A stretch of 64,000 nucleotides of DNA from an uncultured Flavobacteriales bacterium (GCA_903837495.1 CAILUT010000021.1:1-64000); one strand, 5' to 3'. Positions 42,397-52,284 are shown, numbered from the stretch's first letter. Numbers and translations are program-made. The notes: generated by a model from the sequence alone, not told the origin.

Positions 42397-45300
42397 ATAT
42401 TAAGCAGATTTTGCTGTGGTTGAGCCTGTTGTTTGGCGGGACGGCACTCGGGCAAACACTCCCTGAAAACCAGGCCGATTTTTTAAAATTCTACCTGGAT
42501 TTAATGGACGACGGGGCTACAGGAAAAGAATGGAAATCTGCGTTTAAAGACAATGAAACGTACTTTGAATCGGCTACTTTTTTGGCCATTGAAGATTCCT
42601 TAAAAGAAACCACCAAAGTGTTGATGCGCAAAAAAATGAGGGCAACCCATTATCAGTCGCTAATGAAATCTGTTTTGGCATTAAATACCTGGAAAGAAGA
42701 ATTAAAACCCTATTTTGATTACTTAGAACTGGTTCGAAAAACAGCACTAAAAGCCTCGCCAACTTCCGTTCAGGAACTGCTGGATTTTGGGGAAGGATTT
42801 TTTGTCAATAGAACCCTATACCAATCATCAGGACATGCCTGGAAAGCCGAAGGCGATTTTCGTTTTTTTGTGGAACAGGGCAAGCCAAAATTAGAATGCC
42901 GGCGCTGTTTGCTTTCCCTGGCGGCCTCGTTCGACTCTAGCCTGGTGGAAGGCAGTACCCTTATTTATGAGCCTTTAGAACATCTGATTTTTTTACAGGG
43001 TGGCCGGGTGTATTTCACCCGGAACGAAATCCCCGCCGACATGGCTTATATCACTCTGAATACCGCAAAAATCAATGCAAAGCGAAATTCCTTCACCGCC
43101 GACAGCGTGTGGATGGTTCAAAAAGATTTTTTTGAAGAGCCCTTGCTGGGAAAAATGGAAGAAAAGCTCACCGCCACAGGGGAAGATAGAGATTCCCGTT
43201 ACCCTAAATTTGATTCGTACGAAGCACGATTTGAACTTGAGGATGTGGTGCCGGGTGTAGATTATCAGGGTGGATTTTCGTACTACGGAAATCGATTCAT
43301 TGCCAAATCGATAAACAACGAATATTCACGCTTGACTTTTAAGCGGGAAGGGCGGCCCTTTATGGTATTTCGGAGCAAAACATTTTCAATCAGCAAAGAA
43401 AAAATTTCGGGCAACCAAGCCTCGGTTACCATGATATTGGAAGAAGATTCCATTTTTCACCCTGGAATTCAATTCAAATACTTAACCGAAAACAAAGAAG
43501 TTTCTTTGCTTAGAATTGGCGATGGAACGGCGAAAACACCGTTTTTCAATTCCTACCACAAGTTGGACATGTATTTCGAGGCTTTGTATTGGAAAACCAA
43601 TGAAGATTATTTGAGAATCGCTATGGCTAAAGGCAGCGCCAATAGCCGTGCTTTATTTAAATCGGCTTCGTATTTCAGCACAGCAGAATCAGATGCCATA
43701 CGCGGATTGGCAGAAACACACCCGGTGATACCCATCTTTAATCTATTGAAATCACTTGAATTTCCAGCCGCATTTACAGCGGCCGATTTAGCCAAGTTTA
43801 TGCGCATGAATATCGACCAGGTTGAAAATATGCTCATACAAATGAGCATATCGGGCATTGTATCCTATCAATCCGAAACCCAAACGGTGTACATTAACGA
43901 ACGGTTTTTTAATTTTTACTTTGCCCGTACCGGCCAAAAAGATTTTGATGTGTTGGCTTTTGAATCGGTAATCAATAAAGACAATGCCCGATTGTCGCTG
44001 CTCGATTTTCGGTTGGATTTGTTCGGGGTAAGCCGTTTTACCGTGTCCGATAGCCAAAGTGTTTTTATTTATCCCGCAGAACAACAGGTTCAGGTTAAAA
44101 AAAATCGGGATTTGAGCTTTAGCGGAACCATAGAAGCCGGCAAATTTGGCATTTATGGCAAAACCTTTGAATTCAATTACGACCGCTTTAAAATTGGACT
44201 AAACAACGTGGATTCGGTCAAAATTGCGGTCCAAAGTTTTGAATCCGAAGCATCAGGTCGAAACGACGTACGCTTCGTAAAAACTGTAATTGAAAGGCTG
44301 AAAGGCGAACTGTTGATTGATGACCCCGGCAATAAATCGGGAACCAAAGGCCTGCCAGAATACCCTCGGCTTGTTAGCCACAGCGACTCATACACCTTTT
44401 ACGATAGGCCACAAATTGAAAAAGGAGTGTACAAACGCGATCATGTTTTTTTTAAAATTGCCCCCTTTACTTTAGATAGCTTAGATAATTTTCGAACAGA
44501 ACAAATTCAACTGAAAGGGGACTTCCACAGCGGCATTTTTCCTGTTTTAGATGAGAAACTAAGCATTCAACCCGATTACTCGCTGGGCTTTCAACGTTTC
44601 TTAAAACCAGAAGGCTTACCGGCGTATGGAGGTAAAGGACAATTTTACGACACCCTTCAGCTGTCGCACCGAGGAATTCGAGGGGCCGGAAAATTAAAGT
44701 ATTTAACCTCCAATATTTGGAGCCACGACTTTGTTTTTTATCCCGATTCTACCAATACAATGGCCTATAAATTTGGTATTGAAAAAAGCAAAGGAGCCAT
44801 TGAAACCCCCGATGTGAAGGCCCTCGATGTATATGTGCACTGGGAACCCAAGAACGACCTTTTGGAAGTGTCAAACTCAGACAAACCTTTAGAAATGTAC
44901 GAGGGCGAAAGCGCCATGTCAGGGCAGCTTACTCTGACCCCTAAAGGGTTGACCGGAGATGGTAAAATGGACTTTGGAACCGCTGAAATGGAATCCTCTG
45001 TTTTTAACTATAAAGCCAATGATTTTAAAACCGATACCACTTCGTTTGCCTTGAAAGACGAAACCACCGGCACCGATACGGCAAATGTGGGCCTTATAAC
45101 CGACAATGTGCGGGCAGACGTAACCTTTGAAGGCCGAAAAGGCATTTTGAAATCCAACAGCGCCGAAAGCCACGTGGAATTCCCTCAAAATAAATTCAAG
45201 GCCTACATGGAAGAACTTGAATGGTTTATGGACCGAAATGAGGTAGATATGAATTCTTCGAAAGTAGATGACCTAGGACTTAAAGGAGCCCTGTTCGTTT

Positions 45301-46877
45301 CTACCGAACCCGGAATGGACTCCTTGGCCTTCGCAGCCCCCATTGCCAAGTTTGTGATGAAAACAAAAACAATTTTCTGCGAGGGCGTAGAATATATTGA
45401 CGTCGCCGATGCCCGCATAAAACCAGGCGATAAAAAAGTTACCATTCAAAAAGGCGCCGAAATCGACCCCCTTGCCAATGCCACAGTTTGGGTCGGAAAA
45501 GAAATGCAAACCCATGTATTGACCAAAGCCGATGTACGTATTTTTACCAGCCACGACTATACAGGTACCGCAGATTACACCTATGTTGATGAACTGGGAA
45601 CCGGGCAGCTCATCCATTTTTCTTCGGTTCGAAGCCAAAATGACATTACTTTCGCCAGCGGAAAAGTAGAACAAGTCTCGAATTTTACCATGAGCCCTTA
45701 CTTCGCCTTTAAAGGAGGGGTCGAACTGCTGGGTAGCGACCCTTTGCTTACGTTCACTGGGTTTACTAAAATTATTCACCCTTGCAGCAACCTGATCAAC
45801 GAATGGCTAAACTTCAATGCCAAAATCGACCCCAAAGACATCCTGATTCCAATCGGCGACAATCCTAAAAACGACGACGATTTACCCCTGTTCAATGGGT
45901 TCCTCTTCGCCAGCGACTCCACAGGTCTATACCCTGCCATTTTTACCAAAAAAAGACGGTTCACCGATTATGAAGTGATGAAGGCAACCGGTTACCTAAA
46001 ATACGACCGCAGAAATAAAGAATTTAGAGTAGGAAGCAAAGAAAAATTAGCCGACCGAACCCTTTCTGGCCCCTACTTTTCATTTAATACCATGAATTGT
46101 ACATCCTACGGAGAAGGCCGAATGGATCTGGGATCAAAAATGGGACAAGTAGAACTTAAGGCAGCAGGAAATATTCTGTACTTCCCCGACAGCGATAGCA
46201 CGGAACTTAACCTAACTCTGAGCATTAACTTCCCGTTCCCGAACGAATTGAAAAAAATCATGGGAACTACATTTGAAAACCTAACAGGAAATACCCTCGA
46301 CTTAAAAGACGAAGAAACAGTGAAATACCTGACCGACATGCTGGATAGCACCACCTCAGAAAAAGCCTTCGCTGGCATCAAAGAAGACGGAAAATTTAAA
46401 CGCCTGCCCAAAGAATTTGACCGAACGCTCGTCTTTAATAAAGTTAAATTAAGCTGGTGGAAGCGCGATAAAGCACTCCAATACAGCGGCGAATCTGGAT
46501 TGGTGGTTTTCGATGGAGAACAAATACTCAAACCCCTCAACATCATGGTGGAATTAAACCGGAAACCCTCCGGCGATTTATTCTCCTTGATCTTAATCCC
46601 AGAAGAAAACAAGGAGTTCTATTTTCAATACAAAGCAGGTACCCTGCAAGCCTTTTCCAGCATAAAAGAATTCCAACAAACCCTAATCGGATTGGATGCC
46701 AAAGACCGCCAATTTACCGAAAAGAAAGGCGGAACCTTAACCGTAATACCCTCCTCTAAAAGACGGTCTGACCGATTCAAAAGTCGGTTCGTACAGGTTG
46801 ACGACATTCCTTCCGACCTGCCAACCGACCCAGAAGCCCAACCCGATTCCAATACCCAACCTCCCGCTAATGAATAG
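42393..46877 (+). CDS. Giant secreted protein of unknown function
   Basis: The chosen ATG (MNIKQILLWLSLLFGGTALG) overlaps the prmA stop and yields a signal peptide and 1494 residues. Much of the sequence is beta-rich with repeating strands and few Cys. At about 458-506 a segment (FTAADLAKFMRMNIDQVENM, then SGIVSYQSETQTVYINERFF) looks like a winged helix, surprising in an exported protein. A Pro/Gln-rich tail ends the protein. I recall similar long uncharacterised Bacteroidota proteins but can name no family. The position between prmA and plsY, with coupled starts, suggests co-expression; an envelope role is inferred. Confidence 0.82.
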   Translation: MNIKQILLWLSLLFGGTALGQTLPENQADFLKFYLDLMDDGATGKEWKSAFKDNETYFESATFLAIEDSLKETTKVLMRKKMRATHYQSLMKSVLALNTWKEELKPYFDYLELVRKTALKASPTSVQELLDFGEGFFVNRTLYQSSGHAWKAEGDFRFFVEQGKPKLECRRCLLSLAASFDSSLVEGSTLIYEPLEHLIFLQGGRVYFTRNEIPADMAYITLNTAKINAKRNSFTADSVWMVQKDFFEEPLLGKMEEKLTATGEDRDSRYPKFDSYEARFELEDVVPGVDYQGGFSYYGNRFIAKSINNEYSRLTFKREGRPFMVFRSKTFSISKEKISGNQASVTMILEEDSIFHPGIQFKYLTENKEVSLLRIGDGTAKTPFFNSYHKLDMYFEALYWKTNEDYLRIAMAKGSANSRALFKSASYFSTAESDAIRGLAETHPVIPIFNLLKSLEFPAAFTAADLAKFMRMNIDQVENMLIQMSISGIVSYQSETQTVYINERFFNFYFARTGQKDFDVLAFESVINKDNARLSLLDFRLDLFGVSRFTVSDSQSVFIYPAEQQVQVKKNRDLSFSGTIEAGKFGIYGKTFEFNYDRFKIGLNNVDSVKIAVQSFESEASGRNDVRFVKTVIERLKGELLIDDPGNKSGTKGLPEYPRLVSHSDSYTFYDRPQIEKGVYKRDHVFFKIAPFTLDSLDNFRTEQIQLKGDFHSGIFPVLDEKLSIQPDYSLGFQRFLKPEGLPAYGGKGQFYDTLQLSHRGIRGAGKLKYLTSNIWSHDFVFYPDSTNTMAYKFGIEKSKGAIETPDVKALDVYVHWEPKNDLLEVSNSDKPLEMYEGESAMSGQLTLTPKGLTGDGKMDFGTAEMESSVFNYKANDFKTDTTSFALKDETTGTDTANVGLITDNVRADVTFEGRKGILKSNSAESHVEFPQNKFKAYMEELEWFMDRNEVDMNSSKVDDLGLKGALFVSTEPGMDSLAFAAPIAKFVMKTKTIFCEGVEYIDVADARIKPGDKKVTIQKGAEIDPLANATVWVGKEMQTHVLTKADVRIFTSHDYTGTADYTYVDELGTGQLIHFSSVRSQNDITFASGKVEQVSNFTMSPYFAFKGGVELLGSDPLLTFTGFTKIIHPCSNLINEWLNFNAKIDPKDILIPIGDNPKNDDDLPLFNGFLFASDSTGLYPAIFTKKRRFTDYEVMKATGYLKYDRRNKEFRVGSKEKLADRTLSGPYFSFNTMNCTSYGEGRMDLGSKMGQVELKAAGNILYFPDSDSTELNLTLSINFPFPNELKKIMGTTFENLTGNTLDLKDEETVKYLTDMLDSTTSEKAFAGIKEDGKFKRLPKEFDRTLVFNKVKLSWWKRDKALQYSGESGLVVFDGEQILKPLNIMVELNRKPSGDLFSLILIPEENKEFYFQYKAGTLQAFSSIKEFQQTLIGLDAKDRQFTEKKGGTLTVIPSSKRRSDRFKSRFVQVDDIPSDLPTDPEAQPDSNTQPPANE

Positions 46878-47496
46878 TGTTTTGGTTCTTTTTATGCTCG
46901 GCGCTTACTTGATTGGCAGCATTCCCTTCGCTGTCATCATTAGCAAATATAAATTTGGAAAAGACATTCGAAATCTGGGCAGTGGAAATGCAGGTGCAAC
47001 CAACATGGCCCGGAATTTTGGAAGAAAAGCAGGAATTAGCATCCTGATTTTGGACCTCTTAAAGGGGGCAATCCCCCCTTTGGTTTACATAAGCTACCTG
47101 AATTTGCAAACAACAACAATCCCCAATTCTCAATTCGATGCCTTCCTCATTGCCTATGCTACCGGCCTAGGGCATATTTATCCGGTTTTTGCCAATTTTA
47201 AAGGCGGAAAAGGCGTGGCTACCCTGTTGGGCAGCATGCTGATTCTTCAAACTCCGCTGGCTTTGATTGGATTGCTCGCCTTTGTGGGTATTCTGCTTTT
47301 TTCAAACTATGTCTCCCTCTCTTCCATTTTATCCGCTTTGCTTTTTGCCTTCCTTTTTAACTGGAAAGAATCCTTCCACATCTCTGCCTTCGTGGCATGG
47401 GGATTCCCCGCTTTATTCATTTTTACGCATCGTTCTAATATTCAACGCTTAATCAAGGGAAATGAAAACAAAACCCTGCTTTTGAAAAAGAAATAG
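46870..47496 (+). CDS. plsY: Glycerol-3-phosphate acyltransferase PlsY
   Basis: The start at 46870 (MNSVLVLFMLGAYLIGSIPF) gives 208 residues, the family size; the longer open frame from 46798 lies inside the previous gene. The three PlsY motifs are present: the SIPFAVIISK region, then LGSGNAGATNMARNFGRKAG, and FANFKGGKGVATLLG. There are about five membrane helices. It acylates glycerol 3-phosphate from acyl phosphate in the inner membrane, the first step of phospholipid synthesis. It overlaps the giant protein gene by eight bases. Confidence 0.95.
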   Translation: MNSVLVLFMLGAYLIGSIPFAVIISKYKFGKDIRNLGSGNAGATNMARNFGRKAGISILILDLLKGAIPPLVYISYLNLQTTTIPNSQFDAFLIAYATGLGHIYPVFANFKGGKGVATLLGSMLILQTPLALIGLLAFVGILLFSNYVSLSSILSALLFAFLFNWKESFHISAFVAWGFPALFIFTHRSNIQRLIKGNENKTLLLKKK

Positions 47497-47528
47497 TTTC
47501 TGCACCTTTGTATCCAATTGCAACTCAA

Positions 47529-48044
47529 ATGAAAATACGCCTTTCCTCCTTTCTCCTACTTGGCATTTTGATGTCAAGTGGCTTTGGATGCTCCGGCATC
47601 TCTGATTTATTCTCCAATGAATCAGAAGCAGTTGAAATTGCGGAATCCTACCTAAAAGCCCTGCAAGAAAAAGACTGGGCCAAAGCTAAATCCATGGCTA
47701 CCGAAGAATCGGCAACCTACATCGACATGCTCGAAAGCATTAAAGATGAAATGCCCGGTTTAGATTCCATTTCCTCCATTACCAAAAAAGGTTCCTATAA
47801 AGTGGTGCTGGTTGAATACTGCTGCAATCAAAAAGGAGAACCCGAAACCCTTGAAATATCTAATAAATCAGGCGATTGGAAAGTGCATCAAACTAAATTT
47901 GGAGGCAACATGCCCTTGGACCCCATGAGCGATAAAATGTTTGATAATGCCGACATGGACGAAGCCGAATTCAACCCCGAGGAAGAAACCCCGGCCGTTG
48001 AGCCCGAAGCCGAATTCATTCCTGAAGAAAATTCTGGGAACTAA
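47529..48044 (+). CDS. Lipoprotein with DUF4878-like domain
   Basis: The ATG at 47529 gives MKIRLSSFLLLGILMSSGFG followed by Cys, a lipobox-type signal for lipid attachment. The next ~100 residues (AVEIAESYLKALQEKDWAKA, VVLVEYCCNQKGEPETL, GDWKVHQTKFG) resemble the NTF2-like DUF4878 domain of small lipoproteins. The acidic tail is rich in Glu and Pro (EEETPAVEPEAEF). An upstream in-frame TTG at 47508 would add seven residues and spoil the signal. CACCTTTG at 47503-47510 is a weak -7-like sequence. Confidence 0.8.
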   Translation: MKIRLSSFLLLGILMSSGFGCSGISDLFSNESEAVEIAESYLKALQEKDWAKAKSMATEESATYIDMLESIKDEMPGLDSISSITKKGSYKVVLVEYCCNQKGEPETLEISNKSGDWKVHQTKFGGNMPLDPMSDKMFDNADMDEAEFNPEEETPAVEPEAEFIPEENSGN

Positions 48045-48053
48045 TCCTACACA

Positions 48054-48671
48054 ATGGCAGTTCTGAATTGGAGGCCCAGCTCCCTCCTTTTTGCTCTGTT
48101 CCTCGTTTCCCTGGGTTGTCAAAAATCCAAACCTGTCCGAAAACCGATTAATTCCCCTGAGCTAAATTACTGGATGCACGAAATTCAAGAAGGAGATATC
48201 ATCTTCCGACATGGATATGGAGCTGTTTCCGATTGGATTAATGCACAGCAATTGTCCCCTTTTAACGTCTCGCATGCCGGTTTGGTGGTTCGATTGAACC
48301 AAAGTTGGATTGTAATTCACAGCATCTCAGGAATTTTAGAGGCTGAGGACGGAGTCCAAGCCTCGTCCCTAAACCAATTTTTAATGGAGGCTCAACCCCA
48401 AACCGTTTTCATTGTACGCCCCAACCTAAACCAAAAAAATCGACAATTAGCGGCACAAAATGCCTGGGCCTGTTTAAAAAAAGGAGTTCGATTCGACCAC
48501 CATTTTAACGCCAACGACCCCTCTTATATGTACTGCAGCGAATTTATTTTCTATTGCTATAAAATCGGGGCTAGGCAGCACCCAAATACCGATTTTAAGG
48601 TCTTAACCGACACCGCTTTCGGAAAACGAATCGCTCCCGTCATTCCTTGGAAAGAAACCCAAGTGCATTAA
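48054..48671 (+). CDS. YiiX-type NlpC/P60-related cysteine hydrolase, lipoprotein
   Basis: The 205-residue protein has a lipoprotein-like signal (LLFALFLVSLGCQKS). The catalytic domain is a permuted papain-like fold: EIQEGDIIFRHGYGAVSDWI, the active His in NVSHAGLVV, and the Cys in SYMYCSEFIFYCYK. This order (His before Cys) is that of the YiiX/YebB group. A role in amide or ester cleavage at the cell envelope is inferred. It follows the DUF4878-like lipoprotein gene by nine bases. Confidence 0.85.
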   Translation: MAVLNWRPSSLLFALFLVSLGCQKSKPVRKPINSPELNYWMHEIQEGDIIFRHGYGAVSDWINAQQLSPFNVSHAGLVVRLNQSWIVIHSISGILEAEDGVQASSLNQFLMEAQPQTVFIVRPNLNQKNRQLAAQNAWACLKKGVRFDHHFNANDPSYMYCSEFIFYCYKIGARQHPNTDFKVLTDTAFGKRIAPVIPWKETQVH

Positions 48672-48672
48672 T

Positions 48673-48680
48673 TACCTTTG
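48673..48680 (+). promoter_or_regulatory. -7 element of the TPR gene, leaderless geometry
   Basis: TACCTTTG is exact and ends five bases before the ATG at 48686. A TTG at 48647-48649 is 23 bases upstream, at the long limit for -33. It starts directly after the YiiX-like gene's stop (48671). Confidence 0.55.
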
Positions 48681-48685
48681 AGCCC

Positions 48686-49711
48686 ATGCGGTTTTTATTG
48701 CTTTTCCTGTTTTGCCTCCCCCCTTGGCTCTCAAGCCAAGAGTTTCTGCATAGGCAATCCGTGTGGGACTCAACCCTGACCTGGATTGGAGAAAAGGATT
48801 ACCTGCCCGCTCAAAAAGCCTTAGAACAGCTTTCCATCGAATTCCCCCTCTCAACAAAGGTCCTTTACAATTTGGGCGTTGTTTACGCTCGTGAACATTT
48901 GGATTCGAAGGCATACGAAACCTTTAACAAATTGGCTCAGTTGGATTCCGCTTTCCCAAATCTACAAAGAACCCTTGGCCTTCTTGCCCTAAAAACCGGC
49001 TTAAATCCCACCCTGGCCGTTTCGCATTTTAAAAAAGCCATTTCTGAAGACCCTAGCCGTTTCGATGCATGGATGAATCTAGGAAGCCTATCCTTGGGGT
49101 TAAACGATTACCGCTCGGCATTGCTTTACCTTAAAAAGGCAAAGGAACTAACAAAAACAGAATGGGCCCCAAACCTTGAATTGTCTAGGTTGTACCGAAG
49201 AACCCGACACCTGGATTCCGCAGCAAAAATCTGGGAAAAAACCCCTACCCCCGTCTTAAACCAAGCCGATTTCTCGGCCGAACTCGCTTTGGTTTTAATC
49301 GAATTCAATCAATGGGATTCGGCAATGACCATGCTGCGTAGAGCATTTAATTACGACATGGACGACCCTATTCATCGGCTCAATTACTCCGTTACCTTGC
49401 TCGAAACCAATCGCTTTGAAGAAGCCGAAAAAATCCTAGAAAGCCTGAAAGAATACCCCGATCTAATAACCCCCGTAACCCTAAACACCGCAGCACTAAA
49501 TTTAAAGCGCGGAAAAATAGACGATGCCATTGATGCCCTAACTGCCTTAATTAAATCCCAACCCGAACTGGGTGTAGCTTGGATGAATCTAGGTATTGCC
49601 TACGAACACAAACTCATGAAAAAGGAAGCCTGCCATTGTTGGCAAAAAGCCGCCGATGTAGGTACCCCTAATGCTCAACTCTTTTTAGCCAACGAATGCG
49701 TAGAATTTTAA
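48686..49711 (+). CDS. Exported TPR-repeat protein
   Basis: The start at 48686 (MRFLLLFLFCLPPWLSSQ) gives a signal peptide; an earlier ATG (48647) would add 13 residues ahead of it. The 341 residues hold about eight tetratricopeptide repeats (YNLGVVYAREHLDSKAYETF, AWMNLGSLSLGLNDYRSALL, AWMNLGIAYEHKLMKKEACH). It should form a periplasmic protein-interaction scaffold. Its end overlaps the next gene's start by 16 bases, so the TPR and PD40 proteins are likely made together and may work together. Confidence 0.85.
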   Translation: MRFLLLFLFCLPPWLSSQEFLHRQSVWDSTLTWIGEKDYLPAQKALEQLSIEFPLSTKVLYNLGVVYAREHLDSKAYETFNKLAQLDSAFPNLQRTLGLLALKTGLNPTLAVSHFKKAISEDPSRFDAWMNLGSLSLGLNDYRSALLYLKKAKELTKTEWAPNLELSRLYRRTRHLDSAAKIWEKTPTPVLNQADFSAELALVLIEFNQWDSAMTMLRRAFNYDMDDPIHRLNYSVTLLETNRFEEAEKILESLKEYPDLITPVTLNTAALNLKRGKIDDAIDALTALIKSQPELGVAWMNLGIAYEHKLMKKEACHCWQKAADVGTPNAQLFLANECVEF

Positions 49712-51615
49712 TCCTAAGCCTTTTATTGGTAATGCAAACCGAGGCCTCAAGCCAGGGTTGGCCCATTTGGAAACGTCCAAAAACCCATGCGGATTCGCTA
49801 GTCTGGGCCGAAAATAAACGGGCACGCTTTAAAGCCAGCTCCCTGAAAAACTGGCAAAAAAACCATTTCAAAAAAAACCAATTTCGCGATTCCCACACCA
49901 TCCCTCTGCTCTTAAAGCTGTACTCCGATGATGCAGGACTTTGGACCGCCCGCGCTAAAAATGCCTTTTTGCAACGGCATTTTCTTAAGGCCGATAGTTT
50001 GTTGATTGCAGCCGAATCAAAAGGCCATATCCTGCAAAGCCCCGATATGCTTATTCGTGCTATGGCCCAACATCTAAGAGGAGAATTTGACGCCGCAACC
50101 CTCTCCTATAGACTCTATTTTAGAGACCTAAAACGAGAACCCGCCGAACGCGTTACTTGGGCAAAAAACCGGTTGATTCAAGCCGAAACAGCAACCCGAC
50201 TTGTGGACCGCCGCGACCAGCTTTTTTCCCAAACCCTCTTCGATACCAACTCCGATTCTTTATTTTCTCCTCTGAGTTTTGCCTCTGAAAAATTCTTCTT
50301 TTGCGTAGATTTTGACCCAATAAAAAAGGGATACCAAATACGGCGCATCTCATATCTAGCTCAAGAACCTGGGCCCGGAAAAGCTGAAGCTGTATTCAAA
50401 CAAAAACCCGTTTGCTTGTCGGCCGACGGTCAATTGATGATCCTAAAATCTGAACACCCAAAAACTGGATTCGATTTATGGTATGCCCAAAAATTAAATG
50501 GAATCTGGTCTAGCCCCATTCCTTTTCCACCCGGAGTGAACTCCGATGCCGATGAAATATCGGCCGCGTTCTCTCCAACCCTCCAACGCCTTTTCTTTAG
50601 TTCTAATAGACCCGGGGGATTCGGTGGCTTTGACATCTACTCCGCCGATTTCCATCCCGACCGTGGCTGGTGCAACATCCAAAACCTAGGACAAACCATC
50701 AATACCCGAAAGCATGAACCTTTTGTTTGGTGCCACATGGACAGCAAAACCCTGTATTTTTCTTCCTATGGACACTCCAGCATTGGAGGCGCCGATATTC
50801 ATTTTAGTGAAATGCGCGGAAATCAGTTCCAAGCACCCCAAAACGTTGGATATCCCATCAATACCCCCGCCGATGACCTTCACTTAAACCTAAGTCCCGA
50901 TGGCCATTTCGCCCTTATGCAGGTAAGACCCAACGAAATAAACCCCATTTCAAAACTGAGGCTGGTTTCGATGTTTGCCCAAACCAAAGAACCCATGCTG
51001 GTGCTGGCCGACAAATCCTCTGTTCACCAACCCAAACCCATTGTGGTTCCCATTCAACGAAAAGACCTTTGCCCTTCTTGCTCACCCGTACGCCAATGGA
51101 ATTTAAAACTGCCTCAAAACCACCTGGGTGGACTGATTTGGATCGAAGACGATGTTATTCAGCAACCTTTGTTTCAAATTGGCTACGGCCCCATCGATAC
51201 CCTTATTCAATTGGCCCTGCCCGCAGAACGCCGATATAAAATCACGCTGCTGCCAACCGGCCGAATCCCCAGAATGTTTAGCATCGACCACCTTTACCCC
51301 GAAGGTTTTAGTAAAAGCCAACACCGACTTCCCCCTACCGATATTGCCGGTTCTTGCCTGCCCATTCGACCCACTTTGGAAGATTTGCCCTCGGCTTTGC
51401 TGCCCCAAGTCTTTAAGGTCCTAGACCAGTGGAATCAATATCAACCCGGGCAAACGTTTGAACTCAGTTACAACCTCGAAGCGCTGTCCTTGCCCTTAAC
51501 CTACCTTAAAAACCACCTGAGTCGTTTGCATCCCGATATGCAAATGTCCATTCGATTCTCGACAGAAACTCCCCGAAATTGCCTACAACTCTCTATTCCT
51601 AAAAATGACCCCTGA
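49696..51615 (+). CDS. Exported PD40 beta-propeller protein
   Basis: This is a 639-residue protein with a short signal peptide (MRRILILSLLLVMQTEASS). A helical region (about 20-175) precedes PD40 repeats at about 185-430 (FSPTLQRLFFSSNRPGGFGG, KTLYFSSYGHSSIGGADIHF, LHLNLSPDGHFALMQV). After a CxxC (CPSCSP) a C-terminal part of about 170 residues might be a degenerate OmpA-like domain, but I see no clear OmpA signature. It resembles the two OmpA/PD40 proteins in this window without their anchoring motifs. It overlaps the upstream TPR gene and the downstream mnmD-like gene (11 bases). Confidence 0.83.
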   Translation: MRRILILSLLLVMQTEASSQGWPIWKRPKTHADSLVWAENKRARFKASSLKNWQKNHFKKNQFRDSHTIPLLLKLYSDDAGLWTARAKNAFLQRHFLKADSLLIAAESKGHILQSPDMLIRAMAQHLRGEFDAATLSYRLYFRDLKREPAERVTWAKNRLIQAETATRLVDRRDQLFSQTLFDTNSDSLFSPLSFASEKFFFCVDFDPIKKGYQIRRISYLAQEPGPGKAEAVFKQKPVCLSADGQLMILKSEHPKTGFDLWYAQKLNGIWSSPIPFPPGVNSDADEISAAFSPTLQRLFFSSNRPGGFGGFDIYSADFHPDRGWCNIQNLGQTINTRKHEPFVWCHMDSKTLYFSSYGHSSIGGADIHFSEMRGNQFQAPQNVGYPINTPADDLHLNLSPDGHFALMQVRPNEINPISKLRLVSMFAQTKEPMLVLADKSSVHQPKPIVVPIQRKDLCPSCSPVRQWNLKLPQNHLGGLIWIEDDVIQQPLFQIGYGPIDTLIQLALPAERRYKITLLPTGRIPRMFSIDHLYPEGFSKSQHRLPPTDIAGSCLPIRPTLEDLPSALLPQVFKVLDQWNQYQPGQTFELSYNLEALSLPLTYLKNHLSRLHPDMQMSIRFSTETPRNCLQLSIPKNDP

Positions 51616-52258
51616 CCAACATATCGTGGTTACGGCAGACGGAACCCCTACCCTCTTTTCAAAGCAATTTAATGAGCATTACCACTCTACCCACGGGGCC
51701 CGTCAAGAATCCCTGCATGTCTTTATTCAAATGGGCTTGGCTTCATTGCCCTTTACCCCAAATCCCATCCCCATTTTAGAAGTGGGCGGCGGCACCCTGC
51801 TCAATGCGCATCTAAGCCAAAATTGGCTCATTCAAAACAACCGCTCTGCCATCTACCACATCGCAGAAGCATACCCTCCACACCCGCAAACGCTGAACGC
51901 CTTCTGGGCCAATGCGCCACTGCCCCAAAATTGGATGAACCTGTATGGCCAACCTGCCCCCATCCATTCCCAGTCCCTTTCTCTCGAACACCGATACAAT
52001 AAATTGGAAGAGGCGGAACTGCCCGCCTCGTTTTATAGCCTTGTTTACTTCGACGCATTTGCCCCATCCAAACAACCTGAATTGTGGACAACCCAGGTGT
52101 TTTTGAAATTGGCCGATTCCATGACTCAAGGAGCAATCCTAGTTACATACTGCGCTCAAGGCCAATTTAAACGAAATTTGAAACAGGCAGGCTTTCGAAT
52201 CGAATCCCTTCCTGGCCCACCCGGAAAACGCGAAATGACGCGGGCAACCAAAGCTTAA
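51605..52258 (+). CDS. mnmD: MnmD-like tRNA (5-methylaminomethyl-2-thiouridine)-methyltransferase
   Basis: This 217-residue protein has the MnmC methyltransferase-domain signatures: FNEHYHSTHGARQESLHVFI, YFDAFAPSKQPELWTTQVF and YCAQGQFKRNLKQAGFRIES followed by PGPPGKREM. Standalone versions without the FAD oxidase domain are called MnmD and complete mnm5U34 in tRNA. SAM motif I reads LEVGGGTLLNA, whereas relatives usually show a GFGTGLN-like sequence; the second conserved Gly is replaced by Leu. Activity is therefore probable rather than certain. It is coupled to the PD40 gene by overlap. Confidence 0.85.
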   Translation: MTPDQHIVVTADGTPTLFSKQFNEHYHSTHGARQESLHVFIQMGLASLPFTPNPIPILEVGGGTLLNAHLSQNWLIQNNRSAIYHIAEAYPPHPQTLNAFWANAPLPQNWMNLYGQPAPIHSQSLSLEHRYNKLEEAELPASFYSLVYFDAFAPSKQPELWTTQVFLKLADSMTQGAILVTYCAQGQFKRNLKQAGFRIESLPGPPGKREMTRATKA

Positions 52259-52284
52259 TTCCATCGCCTTTCCGTATTTCTGAC

